Shown in pieces: positions 29,185-38,308 of a DNA stretch of 64,000 nt. The DNA is from Methanobacterium alkalithermotolerans (lineage in GTDB: Archaea > Methanobacteriota > Methanobacteria > Methanobacteriales > Methanobacteriaceae): NCBI RefSeq assembly GCF_018141185.1, contig NZ_CP058560.1, positions 372,001 through 436,000 of the forward strand. The letters run 5' to 3'. Made by a program: the position numbers and the translations under genes. Under the pieces are notes generated by a model. It was not told the origin of the DNA and searched no databases. It saw nothing but the letters and a program-made list of their open reading frames with translations. The first letter of the stretch is position 1. Every line of letters begins with the position of its first letter.

Positions 29185-29504
29185 AATAGTTTTTTAGCCT
29201 GAGTTTTAATAGATAAACCCGAGAATATACATAATTTTAAAGGCTATTAAGCCCGTAAAAAAAAGATCTATGGAATAAGATGTCTGGAAAGAAACGGGGA
29301 ATGATAAAAAAATGAATTAATATTCAATCCCAACTTTTTCCCAGTTTTTTCGTATTCATCTCGATCCACAAATTAATCCATAACCTGAGTTATGGATAAA
29401 TAGTAATATATTGTTTATTTGATTTAAAACTATTCATAAAATCCCTTATTTTTTAATTATATAATCAAAAAATAATTTTAAAAATGGGAAAAAAATAAAT
29501 TAAA
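29185..29504. other. Intergenic region with a strong 9-bp hairpin
   Basis: No gene seen. T-rich tract right after rmlC. ATCCATAAC (29376-29384) pairs perfectly with GTTATGGAT (29389-29397) across a CTGA loop; it could serve as a terminator or operator between rmlC and the convergent membrane-protein gene. Confidence 0.45.
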
Positions 29505-29999
29505 TTAGAAATATTTTTTTTTAATTTTAAAACCGGTAAATCCTCCTAACAGGCTAAAAGGAGTGAGTAATACTAATCCCATCAAAAATCCAGCACCAGT
29601 TCCTATTATTATTCCAAAAAATAAGCCCATTAAAATACCTAAAATAGTTCCGTTTATAATAGCACTTAGAGTATAATCTCTAGAAAGAGAACCACTTACT
29701 AAACCACCACCAAATATGATAATGAAAAGTAAGGGGATTGCAAATTGTGGAAAATTATTAAATGTCAAAGTAAAAACGGCAGATATTAAGAAAATTAAGA
29801 TTAAATTGAAAGCTCCGCCTAAAATAATTGCTTTAAATTTTATAGAGCAAAATAAATCCCTCTCATTCTCCAAAACTTCATCAATTTTAAATTCAGAATC
29901 CAAATCCCTCTCATTCTCCAAAACTTCATCAATTTTAAATTCAGAATCCAAATCCCTCTCATTCTCCAAAACTTCTTCTATTTTTTTAAAATCCATCAT
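29505..29999 (-). CDS. Small membrane protein with N-terminal 16-residue tandem repeats
   Basis: 164 residues. The N-terminus carries 2.5 copies of a 16-residue acidic repeat (units of the form IDEVLENERDLDSEFK), then three to four hydrophobic segments with Gly-rich stretches (about 55-80, 85-105, 110-150). I do not recognise a family. The start ATG is 2 nt after the stop of the upstream zinc-ribbon gene, which makes a two-gene operon likely. Confidence 0.65.
   Translation of the reverse strand: MMDFKKIEEVLENERDLDSEFKIDEVLENERDLDSEFKIDEVLENERDLFCSIKFKAIILGGAFNLILIFLISAVFTLTFNNFPQFAIPLLFIIIFGGGLVSGSLSRDYTLSAIINGTILGILMGLFFGIIIGTGAGFLMGLVLLTPFSLLGGFTGFKIKKKYF
29854..29974 (-). repeat. 48-bp in-frame tandem repeat, about 2.5 copies
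   Basis: Units begin at 29854, 29902 and 29950, with almost no sequence difference. They lie in the 5' end of the membrane-protein gene and keep the frame (16 codons each). Confidence 0.9.
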
Positions 30000-30001
30000 T
30001 A

Positions 30002-30250
30002 CTACCCCTGATTGAGCTCTGAAGCTAAAAAATAAATCAAATCTTTTTCAGATAAGATAATATTTTTACCTTTATTTTTCATTGCCTGATTTTTTGCATT
30101 TATAAAAGCAAAAGGGTCTCTAAACCCGCCAAAAGGTTTAAATTTAGATCCACAATTAGGGCATAATTCAGCTTCTGCTGCAGGTTCCATGTTAGGGCAT
30201 TTTTCATTAGGACATCTCCAAATGTTAATTGACCCCTTAATAGATTCCAT
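30002..30250 (-). CDS. Small zinc-ribbon protein
   Basis: 82 residues. Four Cys in WRCPNEKCPN and LCPNCGSKF form a zinc ribbon at residues about 13-36; the C-terminal half is basic and amphipathic. AGGAGG lies upstream of ATG 30250 on the minus strand. Ends 2 nt before the membrane-protein gene. Function unknown; it could be a nucleic-acid- or protein-binding adaptor. Confidence 0.65.
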   Translation of the reverse strand: MESIKGSINIWRCPNEKCPNMEPAAEAELCPNCGSKFKPFGGFRDPFAFINAKNQAMKNKGKNIILSEKDLIYFLASELNQG

Positions 30251-30283
30251 AACAACATCCTCCTTTAATATAAAGTATGATTT

Positions 30284-30555
30284 TTAATCAGGTCAGGAAA
30301 AAAATTACTTGAGAATTGTACTCAAATAATTTCCTAGCCCAAATGTAGGAGATCCCCTCCAAAGAACTCCATAAAAGTCAATTATGGATTAGATATGACT
30401 AATAATTTTAAATCAGGTCAGGAAAAAAATCATTTTTGAGGCGGTACCCAAAATTCAATGGATCGATTAAAATTTCCTGACCCAATTACGGAAGAGATTA
30501 TAGGAGCTCGCAAAACTCCCATAAAATTCAAATTTTTAGATAGGATGACCTAATC
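30284..30555. repeat. Two degenerate direct copies (about 130 bp) each holding an inverted repeat
   Basis: Copy A begins near 30284 and copy B near 30409, both with AATCAGGTCAGGAAAAAAAT. In copy B GGTCAGGAAA (30416-30425) has its exact reverse complement TTTCCTGACC at 30473-30482. In copy A the partner at 30330-30339 is imperfect (TTTCCTAGCC). Later parts also match loosely (GGAGATC/GGAGCTC; ACTCCATAAAA/ACTCCCATAAAA). They look like two decayed copies of one small non-coding element, upstream of the zinc-ribbon gene. Confidence 0.6.
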
Positions 30556-30835
30556 TAAAAAGTTAAAACCTGTAAAAAAAAAAGAAGCTTTTGGATTGTC
30601 AATCCTTAAAAAAATATTTTTATAGAAAATTTAAATAGAGAAGATTGTGGATCGTTTTCTTTTAAAAATTTTTAAAAAATATTTAAAATTTTTTCATTTT
30701 TTAATGGTTTTTGAGATGATACGCTGAATAACTATATGTACCCTATAGCATATAAATGAATCGATAAGCCTTCTAATGCTAAATAAAATATTAATAGGCT
30801 AAATCTATAATATTCGTTTAATATGCTAAGGTTTT

Positions 30836-31410
30836 ACAAACAAAACACAAAAATACACCAAAATAAACAAAAAAACACAAACAAGAAAACCTTTCACAAA
30901 CAAAACACAAAAATACACCAAAATAAACAAAAAAACACAAACAAGAAAACCTTTCACAAACAAAACACAAAAATACACCAAAATAAACAAAAAAACACAA
31001 ACAAGAAAACCTTTCACAAACAAAACACAAAAATACACCAAAATAAACAAAAAAACACAAACAAGAAAACCTTTCACAAACAAAACACAAAAATACACCA
31101 AAATAAACAAAAAAACACAAACAAGAAAACCTTTCACAAACAAAACACAAAAATACACCAAAATAAACAAAAAAACACAAACAAGAAAACCTTTCACAAA
31201 CAAAACACAAAAATACACCAAAATAAACAAAAAAACACAAACAAGAAAACCTTTCACAAACAAAACACAAAAATACACCAAAATAAACAAAAAAACACAA
31301 ACAAGAAAACCTTTCACAAACAAAACACAAAAATACACCAAAATAAACAAAAAAACACAAACAAGAAAACCTTTCACAAACAAAACACAAAAATACACCA
31401 AAATAAACAA
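30836..31410. repeat. 60-bp minisatellite, about 9.6 perfect copies
   Basis: The unit of 60 bp recurs without any difference I can see across nine full lines and a 30-bp remainder. One unit counts A40 C14 G1 T5 on the + strand. Because 60 is a multiple of 3 and the unit lacks stop codons in several frames, frames of 190-202 codons stay open on both strands (30823-31431 plus; 30818-31390 and 30826-31410 minus); none has a credible ribosome binding site or protein-like composition. There are no spacers, so it is not CRISPR. Confidence 0.95.
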
Positions 31411-31431
31411 TTTAGCAGAAGAATATACTAG

Positions 31432-31777
31432 ATTTCAAATAATAACAGATTATTTTTTTAATTTTACCATCATAAACTCATATAATACTCCCTTTTTTAA
31501 AACTAATTATTAAATCGATCTTTTCAAATAAATCTGCGCCCTGAATTAGAAGAGTACATTTACCTTACGGGATATTAACCCCAGCCTCTGTCTGGCTCCT
31601 TAGGTAAAATTATCCTTTTCCTTAAAAACAAATTATCAGTTTATCCGAAATCAAATAATCCTTAATATCCGGGTAAAATCCAGTATGATATAAAAAGTCT
31701 CATTTTGAAGATTTTTAGCTAATTCATCCTTTAATTATATTTATTATGTTTTCTTTTTAAAAATAAAACCCCATTAT
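31432..31777. other. Intergenic region with a possible structured element
   Basis: No gene seen. TTTACCT (31559-31565) pairs with AGGTAAA (31602-31608), enclosing a small AGCC/GGCT hairpin and a GGG/CCC pair. On the minus strand this lies downstream of the flavodoxin gene. It may be a small structured RNA or terminator; the evidence is weak. Confidence 0.3.
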
Positions 31778-32245
31778 TCATATTTTAAGGTTTTTTGCAA
31801 ACTCCCGGGCATCACTCAAGTCCTGAGAATCAGGCCGGCCCTTATTCATTCCTCCAAATAATTTAAGGAAGCTATTGGTGTTAAAACCTTTACACTGGAA
31901 TTCATCCACAATAATATAACCTTTGGATTCTAATTTTTCTCTAAGTTTAGAGTGATCTTTGCTGGCTTTTGATTTACCAGTTATTCCTGCTGTGGAAAAG
32001 AGAAATGCTTTTTTATTATTTGCTTCTGGTAGTTTACTGGCTAGTTTCAGTAGAGATTCATCATGCTGGGCACTGTATATTCCAGAACCAAAACCCACCA
32101 GATCATAGTTACTAAGTTCTTCAGGCTCAATTTCTGGGGGCCATTTAATTTCAGCATTAAGTACCGGAGCCATAGCCTCTGCAATTTTTTCTGTGTTGTG
32201 GTGGTGATATGAATACAATACTATTAATGATTTATTTTCTTCCAT
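31778..32245 (-). CDS. Flavodoxin-family protein
   Basis: 155 residues. The N-terminal LIVLYSYHHHNTEKIAEAMA is a flavodoxin-type phosphate-binding loop, although the usual T/S-x-T-G-x-T is altered to YHHHNT; VGFGSGIYSAQ and FLFSTAGIT match the later FMN-binding loops of flavodoxin domains. Length is typical of a single-domain flavodoxin. Probable role: FMN-dependent electron carrier or quinone/protein reductase. Monocistronic in appearance. Confidence 0.82.
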   Translation of the reverse strand: MEENKSLIVLYSYHHHNTEKIAEAMAPVLNAEIKWPPEIEPEELSNYDLVGFGSGIYSAQHDESLLKLASKLPEANNKKAFLFSTAGITGKSKASKDHSKLREKLESKGYIIVDEFQCKGFNTNSFLKLFGGMNKGRPDSQDLSDAREFAKNLKI

Positions 32246-32402
32246 TTTTTTAGACCTTCTTTTTTTTTTAAATAATTTCTATTCCCCTTTTTTATGGCCT
32301 TTTTACACCTAAGGGTGTAAATCTAAGCCCTTTCTTATGGTGGTCCTTATCCGGTTAGTAAGTACCACTTTTCCCCTAATTAAAAAAAAAATCTAGAAAT
32401 AT

Positions 32403-33296
32403 TTATTCTAGATTTAATTTAACAGAACCTATCTTAGGGGCCAGGTAGTTGTATGCTTTGGCGGCTATGGCCGTGGCAATGAAATACCATATGAAATTAG
32501 TTATAAATTCCCCATAATTTTGATTTAGAATACCTGAAATTAGTCCTAATAAGGCATATAATATGGCCACCGCCAGTGCAGTGGGCATAACCGGTATATG
32601 GGTTAGTTCATACAGGGTTCCAGTTAATTGTGAGAAATTTAATTTAATTTTTGCCACCCTGATAACCAGGTAATTGTAGATTAATGCCAATAAGGCATTC
32701 CAGATAAATCCAAATACAAATGCCATTATGGGCAGTCCTATTACCAGGAGTAAGGTCACCAGTATACCCACAGATCCCACCAGTGAACCATTTATGGCCG
32801 TTCCCGTAGAATTACTTAGCTCTGCTGTTATTTCTGCAGGTATAGGTAGGGAACTTATAAGTGAGAAAAAGGGGCTTAAAAATGCGGCCATTAACAGTCC
32901 AATGATAAAGGCCCATATAGCCCCTATGGCAGATGTTATCAGGGAAAAGGCAACTACCGGTATTTTTTGTAGATCTTCACCTTCTAATTCTAACTTTATT
33001 CCACCCAGCCGGGGTACTAGCAGGTTGTAGAGTGTGGCTGAGATAAAACTTACCGCTACAGTAACTATAAATGAAACCACAGGAAGGATTACTATTAAGG
33101 GTATTCCCACTCCGGTTATCCAGTTAAAATTGGCCAGTTGAGGCGCCATTTGAGCAGTAATCCCGGAAGCCTGCACAGCTATAATGATTACCAGCATAAT
33201 TAATGCACTAACTAATCCCAGGATGGCGTATATGGTAGCAGACATCCGGGTAAAAGGAGTCAATTTAATTTTTTTTATTTCTTTAGTATCAATCAT
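32403..33296 (-). CDS. Polytopic membrane protein with internal repeats, unknown function
   Basis: 297 residues, about six to seven hydrophobic helices. Three times a helix ends in a related motif: LYNLLVPRLGGIKLELE, IYNYLVIRVAKIKLNF and AYNYLAPKIGSVKLNLE, so the protein is internally repetitive, with a Y-N-x-L-x(5)-[IV]-K-L core on one membrane side. I do not recognise a named family. The gene stands alone; the ATG at 33296 is preceded by AGGGGAGGTT. Confidence 0.7.
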   Translation of the reverse strand: MIDTKEIKKIKLTPFTRMSATIYAILGLVSALIMLVIIIAVQASGITAQMAPQLANFNWITGVGIPLIVILPVVSFIVTVAVSFISATLYNLLVPRLGGIKLELEGEDLQKIPVVAFSLITSAIGAIWAFIIGLLMAAFLSPFFSLISSLPIPAEITAELSNSTGTAINGSLVGSVGILVTLLLVIGLPIMAFVFGFIWNALLALIYNYLVIRVAKIKLNFSQLTGTLYELTHIPVMPTALAVAILYALLGLISGILNQNYGEFITNFIWYFIATAIAAKAYNYLAPKIGSVKLNLE

Positions 33297-33645
33297 ATTA
33301 TTTTAACCTCCCCTAAATTATGGAAAATTAAGGGTTTATTTTAGTCCATAACTTTCATTTTTCAAATACCAGTTATCAACTACTTAAATCTTGTTTAAAC
33401 CCTTAAAAGTAATTATTCCAAATTTTACTCTAATTATTAGCCGATTTACCTCCAAATTCACTCCAAAACTATTAGGGATCAGGAGGTAATTTTTTAAAAA
33501 AATAAAATCTAATTCCAGGTAAAAGCCTCAGGATATGTATTAAAGTTATTAATATGCCTGCAAAAAGGTTTTAAAAGGATAAAAAGAGTTTTAAAATGAA
33601 AAAAAAGATAAAAGAAACTTTAAAAAAGAGTAAAAAAATCAGGGA
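33297..33645. other. Intergenic region, no feature recognised
   Basis: AT-rich DNA between two leftward genes. I see neither coding potential nor a clear hairpin; poly-A/T stretches near 33598-33630 may terminate the upstream two-gene unit. Confidence 0.3.
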
Positions 33646-33972
33646 TTACTCCCGGGTTATCATTAAAAGTAGTGCTAAGGCCGTAAATTCCAGGCCTAAG
33701 AATATTAAAAGAAGGACCGCATTTACAATGGTTTCCGGTACATTGAATAAGAAATAAGCCGAAAATAAAACGTTTTGAATTAAAAAAAGTGAGGTGAATA
33801 AGACCAGGGTGGTGGTGAATTTGGACTTAACTTTCTGGTATCTTTCCAGGTATACATAGAGCATGCCTAGTAAAAGGCAGATATTGGCCACACTGGTTAT
33901 TAAAGCAGAATATTTAACCAGGATTATTAAATTATCAGTCAGTCCCCATAGATTTATTTCCATTATCATCAT
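33646..33972 (-). CDS. Three-helix membrane protein paired with an HTH regulator
   Basis: 108 residues with three long hydrophobic helices (about 12-42, 51-75, 79-103) and almost no loops. It starts 12 nt after the stop of the winged-helix gene, in the same direction, so the two are likely co-transcribed. Function unknown; the pairing suggests the regulator controls or is controlled by the membrane protein (inference). Confidence 0.7.
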   Translation of the reverse strand: MMIMEINLWGLTDNLIILVKYSALITSVANICLLLGMLYVYLERYQKVKSKFTTTLVLFTSLFLIQNVLFSAYFLFNVPETIVNAVLLLIFLGLEFTALALLLMITRE

Positions 33973-33984
33973 CTTTACCTTCTA

Positions 33985-34278
33985 TTATTTATCCTCATTT
34001 TCCTTAAATTCTTTCCATATGTCCAGGAAGGTATCATAAACATTTTCCATCTCATCAGATAAGAAATATAATGCACCATATGTTTCTCCAGTAGATTTAA
34101 CCAGATTATTTTCTTTTAGTACATCTATATGGTGTCTTATAGTTTTATAGTCAAGTGCGAGTTTCTTGGCAAGTTTATTAGCATTATATGGCCTATTATG
34201 AAGTTCCAGTATTATTTTAGCCCTATTTTCTCCCCCTTTACTGCCAGTTATTAACCACCACAGGAACACTTTATTCAT
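33985..34278 (-). CDS. Winged-helix (ArsR-like) transcriptional regulator
   Basis: 97 residues. GGENRAKIILELHNRPYNANKLAKKLALDYKTIRHHIDVLKENNLV forms a helix-turn-helix of the ArsR/TrmB-like winged-helix type, with LDYKTIRHHIDVL as recognition helix and TGETYGALYFLS as wing. No metal-binding Cys pair is seen. First gene of the two-gene unit with the three-helix membrane protein, which it may regulate. Confidence 0.82.
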   Translation of the reverse strand: MNKVFLWWLITGSKGGENRAKIILELHNRPYNANKLAKKLALDYKTIRHHIDVLKENNLVKSTGETYGALYFLSDEMENVYDTFLDIWKEFKENEDK

Positions 34279-34469
34279 GGGAACTCAACTTTACTATGAT
34301 TTTAAAAAAAGTATTATAAGCTAATTATACTTATTTTTCCAGTTTACTCTATTTATAAATATATATCCAAATCTCACATCTTAGTTTAAGAATATCTCAA
34401 CCCTAAAATATCCTGGGTAAAAAAATATTTTTTTTATAAAGTGTCCTCATCCGGGTTATGAAAAAAATG

Positions 34470-35594
34470 TTATTTAAGCCATTCCAGCATAGTGTCCAGT
34501 GCTAATTTAGTGTTTCCAACTTGACAATGATTTTGAGCCTGATCTTCTGTAGTAAAAACTCTATCACTAAGAGATCTGGCATTAACTAATACATCTACCT
34601 GTTTTTTATGCATTTTAAAACCTATGAAATGATCTTCTCTTCCAGATAACAATAATACATCCTGGTTAATATTTTCCGGGTGCATATTTTCTTCATTCAT
34701 CCTAAAAGCAATCTCCATGGCATCTAAGGGCATCTTTTTATCGGTGATGTACATTAGATTGCTGGTGGTCCATGCTTGCCTATCCCCTTTTTTAAGGTTT
34801 TTTAGAGCCATTTTGTTGGAAAAATTGGGGAAGTATTTAGTAAAGAAAATCAGCATTTTTTGGGCTAAAATATTGGCGGTTTTCATATAATCCAGGGCAT
34901 GTCCCTGGGCAATAACTCTCTTGATTCTAGGTTCAAAGGCAGCTCCTCTAAGAGCAAACCATCCTCCCATGGATATTCCGATCAAAGTTACCTCATCTAA
35001 GGTGAAATAATCTAAAATTGCTGAGGTGGGTTTTTCCCATTCAATATCCAGAGGTATTCCACATTTTTTACGAACCAATCCCTGTCCCGGGCCTTCAAAA
35101 CCTATTACTTCATATCCCTGACGGGAAAAATACCACATCCAGGAATAAAATTCCTCCATATAGGAATCGAAACCACCGTGCAGAACTATGGTACCTTTAC
35201 TCATTACCCCAGGTGATGATTTTATAACCGGTAAAAATCCATCCAGGTAAGGTACTTTAAATCTCTCCAATTCCTTTTGGAATATATTATAAAAAAGGTC
35301 CCTGAACTTATCATAGAGCACTTCTTTATCTGGATCCGGGGGGAATGTGTAAAATTCAGCGGCCCGGTAATAAAAAGCGGCATTAATCAGTCTATCTTCT
35401 TGGAGGGCTTTTTGGGCCAGTTTTATCATTGTATTTTTCCAATCCTGGAAATTATTTATTTTTAAACCGGCATATTCCATATCTTCTTTTCTAGCATAGC
35501 CCCAGGAATACCAGCGATTTAGTTGATAATTGAATAATTGGTCCGGGTGGAACTTATGGTATCCTACCGGGAAATTGAATGGTGTTTTTTCCAT
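34470..35594 (-). CDS. Alpha/beta-hydrolase fold protein
   Basis: 374 residues. Hydrolase signatures: oxyanion region VLHGGFDSY, nucleophile elbow GISMGGW (Ser), late acidic residue in LSGREDHF and His in QNHCQVG; these make a plausible Ser-Asp-His triad. The first about 120 residues form an N-terminal helical extension as in the larger esterase/dipeptidyl-peptidase-like hydrolases. Probably a cytoplasmic esterase or peptidase-like enzyme; the substrate is unknown. It lies 65 bp after the co-oriented MFS gene and could be co-transcribed with it. Confidence 0.82.
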   Translation of the reverse strand: MEKTPFNFPVGYHKFHPDQLFNYQLNRWYSWGYARKEDMEYAGLKINNFQDWKNTMIKLAQKALQEDRLINAAFYYRAAEFYTFPPDPDKEVLYDKFRDLFYNIFQKELERFKVPYLDGFLPVIKSSPGVMSKGTIVLHGGFDSYMEEFYSWMWYFSRQGYEVIGFEGPGQGLVRKKCGIPLDIEWEKPTSAILDYFTLDEVTLIGISMGGWFALRGAAFEPRIKRVIAQGHALDYMKTANILAQKMLIFFTKYFPNFSNKMALKNLKKGDRQAWTTSNLMYITDKKMPLDAMEIAFRMNEENMHPENINQDVLLLSGREDHFIGFKMHKKQVDVLVNARSLSDRVFTTEDQAQNHCQVGNTKLALDTMLEWLK

Positions 35595-35659
35595 TAATAC
35601 CTGCTCCCCTTAAGCCGTTTTTATAAAATCTACTCTATTGGTTAATGTTATTATTTTTT

Positions 35660-37015
35660 TTAATCCTTAAATAAGGAGGTGAAAATACCCAGACCACTTA
35701 AAAGCGCTATGGCCCCCAGGGAGATTCGAATACTTTCAATTAACTCCGGATAATTAGCTGGTACGATCTGGGCTTGTCCCATAATAGCAGAAATCACCAG
35801 GCTTACTATACCTAATCCAAATATCTGTCCCAGGGATCGGCTGTTACTTAAGGTGGCACTGGCCACCCCAAAATACTTTTTATCCACTGAGGAGAGAACC
35901 ACCTTGGTATTAGAGGCATAGAATAAACCTATACCTCCACCAAAAATAATAAGTGAAATTGTTCCCAGATAGTGGGCATTGTGGAAATTAATAAGAGTCA
36001 TTAGAGCTACACCAATGGTGGTTATCACCATCCCGGCAGTGGATACATTTTCTGGTGCGATTTTATCGGCTAATTTTCCAGCAAAAGGAGACACCAGAAC
36101 CATCATTATGGCTTGAATAGAAACAACCAAACCTGCTATTAGAGGATGATAACCTTTTAAGTACTGTAAATAGAGACTCAGAATGAATCCTACCGATACA
36201 AAGGCTCCATAATTTAAAAATCCGGTGATGTTTCCAAAGGTGAAACTTTTACTTTTAAATAAGTCTAAATTAAGGAGAGGATAAGTAACTCTTTTCTGGA
36301 TTAGATAAAACAGGGAAAGGGTAATTATTCCCCCGATTATAATAAACAGGCTGGACGGGTAAGATATATTGGTAAATCCATAAATTATACTTATTAATGA
36401 TATTCCCAGGAGTACTGATCCTAAAATATCTAATTTTTCTCCAGGGGCAACTATCCAATCATATTTAAAGCGTTTGATAGCATAGATGGCTGCTATTAAT
36501 CCTATCAGAGTATCCACGTAGAATAAGGCCCTCCATCCCAAAATTTCTATTGTAGCCCCTCCCAGTATAGGCCCCAATATTAACCCCACAAAAACACCCA
36601 TGGAGGTTAAACCAAATGCTTTTCCTCTTTCATTTTCTGGAAATACTGAGGATATCAAAGCATTTAAATTAGCAAATATCATGGCATTCCCGGTAGCTTG
36701 AAAAATGCGGATAATAAAGAACATTTCTCCAGAAGTGGAAAAAGCAGATAAAAGTGAGCTTATAGTAAAAATGATTAATCCATATTGAAAGATACGTTTT
36801 TGTCCATAGATATCCCCCATCCTCCCCAGGGGGATGTAGAGTATGGCATTAACCAGTAAATAAACCAGAGATATCTCAGATAAAAATAAAGCCGATAAAT
36901 GAAATTCATTACCCAGCTCAGGTAAGGCCAGATTAATGGATGATCTAACAAAGGGGGTGAGGAAGGATACTAAAATTCCCACCAGCAGCATGTCCTTTTT
37001 AAGATTACTGTCCAT
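35660..37015 (-). CDS. MFS drug/proton antiporter, DHA2-like
   Basis: 451 residues with 12 to 14 hydrophobic helices. The MFS motif LGRMGDIYGQKR in the loop between helices 2 and 3 and the antiporter-type GPILGGATIEILGWRALFYV (motif C region) place it among multidrug/proton antiporters of the EmrB/QacA (DHA2) type, though it is slightly short for 14 helices. Likely exports small hydrophobic compounds across the membrane in exchange for protons. Upstream of, and in the same direction as, the hydrolase gene. Confidence 0.88.
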   Translation of the reverse strand: MDSNLKKDMLLVGILVSFLTPFVRSSINLALPELGNEFHLSALFLSEISLVYLLVNAILYIPLGRMGDIYGQKRIFQYGLIIFTISSLLSAFSTSGEMFFIIRIFQATGNAMIFANLNALISSVFPENERGKAFGLTSMGVFVGLILGPILGGATIEILGWRALFYVDTLIGLIAAIYAIKRFKYDWIVAPGEKLDILGSVLLGISLISIIYGFTNISYPSSLFIIIGGIITLSLFYLIQKRVTYPLLNLDLFKSKSFTFGNITGFLNYGAFVSVGFILSLYLQYLKGYHPLIAGLVVSIQAIMMVLVSPFAGKLADKIAPENVSTAGMVITTIGVALMTLINFHNAHYLGTISLIIFGGGIGLFYASNTKVVLSSVDKKYFGVASATLSNSRSLGQIFGLGIVSLVISAIMGQAQIVPANYPELIESIRISLGAIALLSGLGIFTSLFKD

Positions 37016-37214
37016 GGTTAAATCACCGGAATGATAAAAAAATCTAATATTTTATTAGGGGGCGTGTTTACCTCAAGGATAATATTTAATCCTTTTTGCT
37101 TTTGTTATGATTAGGTTAAATAAGTATATGATTAGAATTTTTACCGGAGATGGTTTTATATGGATATTTTTACCCAGAAGATAGGTAGTAATCATTTTTT
37201 TATTCTAAAAAAAC

Positions 37215-37616
37215 CTACAAGAGCTCAACTTCCTGACTGGTTTTAGCTAGCCTTTTATCCAGAGTTAAAAGGGGCACATTAATTTTTTGGGAAGCAGCCA
37301 AAAATAAGGCATCATAAATAGTTACATTTTTATTTAAGGCAATGGAGAAAGAATCTTCTATTAGTTCCTCTGTTCTTATAACCTGGCAGGCAGTTTTTAT
37401 AAATTCCACACTATTTTTTAATGCTTCATAGATTATCTCCGGATCATCCTGGAAGATTTTAATCCTTTTCCAGGCCACATTGGATACTTCAGCCATAGCT
37501 AGATCCAGGGTAATAAGTTCACTACTACTTACTATTTGTTCGGCTTTAGAGGAGGATTTTTCCTGGAAGAATACAGCAGCTATAATGCTGGAGTCCAGAA
37601 CGTATTTATCTGGCAC
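37215..37616 (-). CDS. vapC: PIN-domain ribonuclease toxin, VapC-like
   Basis: 133 residues, typical for VapC. The acidic active-site residues are present: YVLDSSIIAAV (first Asp), MAEVSNVAWKR (Glu), TIYDALFLAASQ (Asp), and a later Asp in LTLDKRL. PIN toxins cleave RNA (often tRNA or rRNA) with Mg2+ and are held inactive by the cognate VapB. Its start overlaps the end of the upstream antitoxin gene by 11 nt, the usual coupling. Confidence 0.88.
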   Translation of the reverse strand: MPDKYVLDSSIIAAVFFQEKSSSKAEQIVSSSELITLDLAMAEVSNVAWKRIKIFQDDPEIIYEALKNSVEFIKTACQVIRTEELIEDSFSIALNKNVTIYDALFLAASQKINVPLLTLDKRLAKTSQEVELL

Positions 37617-37830
37617 TCCGATCCTCTCTTATGAGTTTTGCTGATTCAATAGTCTTCATTTCATTTCTCAGCTTTTTTGCTTCTTTTAGAAGTTTATGTT
37701 TACATTTTTTCTGGATTAAATCCATGGCCAATTTTCTAATTTCTTCCTGCCAGTTAATATCATCCATTTCTTCCATCATGTCCCTATACTCTTTAGGTAT
37801 ACGAATACTGTAAACAGATTTTGTAGACAT
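37606..37830 (-). CDS. vapB: VapB-like antitoxin
   Basis: 74 residues. The N-terminal YSIRIPKEYRDMMEEM suits a ribbon-helix-helix DNA-binding strand and helix; the basic C-terminal half (KKCKHKLLKEAKKLRNEMK) should bind the toxin. First gene of the pair, overlapping vapC. TATATAATATG lies about 8 nt before the ATG (37839-37849), so the transcript may have a very short leader, and the antitoxin probably autoregulates there. Confidence 0.8.
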   Translation of the reverse strand: MSTKSVYSIRIPKEYRDMMEEMDDINWQEEIRKLAMDLIQKKCKHKLLKEAKKLRNEMKTIESAKLIREDRSAR

Positions 37831-38308
37831 AACATATTATATACAAAATTAAATATAAAAGTTTTTCGCTTAATGAGGGCGTATATTTGATAGATAACCC
37901 TAATATCTAATCAAATGGTTTAGTAACAAAGCTACAACATGTCAATGTAAATATAAATGATTACTCTAATTTTAGAGTAAAGGGATAAAAAGGGTTGCTC
38001 TAATTTTATGAGTAAAACTATAAATATGGTTACAAATTTTTAGATTAAAACCCCAGTTAAGTTACTAATTTTTAGTAGTAAAAGCCATAAGAAGAAATTT
38101 ATACATTTCTCCTAATCCAATTCTCCCTATCCCCCACGTTTTTTACCAGGCATTCTCTAGAATAGATTACCATCCCCTGGATTAACAGAAATTTTCTTAT
38201 ACATAATAACATCATATATTATACCTGGAGTTTTTAAGAACCAGAAGTAAGTAGACTGGCTCTTTGGATTTATGAGGATTATTATTTACGTTTTTTAATA
38301 AGAAAGGG
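37831..38308. other. Intergenic region with three related palindromes
   Basis: No gene supported. TTACTCTAA-TT-TTAGAGTAA (37961-37980) is a perfect 9-bp inverted repeat. A decayed version, TTGCTCTAATTTTATGAGTA, lies at 37995-38014, and TTACTA...TAGTAA at 38062-38081. The shared TTACT/AGTAA half-sites suggest a repressor-binding cluster between the vapBC pair and the rightward RsbW-GNAT gene. Confidence 0.5.

Noticed and set aside
30836..31410. Possible CRISPR array
   Set aside because: Units are contiguous and identical with no variable spacers, and there are no cas genes.
30818..31431. Long open frames on both strands over the minisatellite, up to 202 codons
   Set aside because: They are by-products of a 60-bp unit without stop codons; strange composition, no ribosome binding site, and equal openness on opposite strands.
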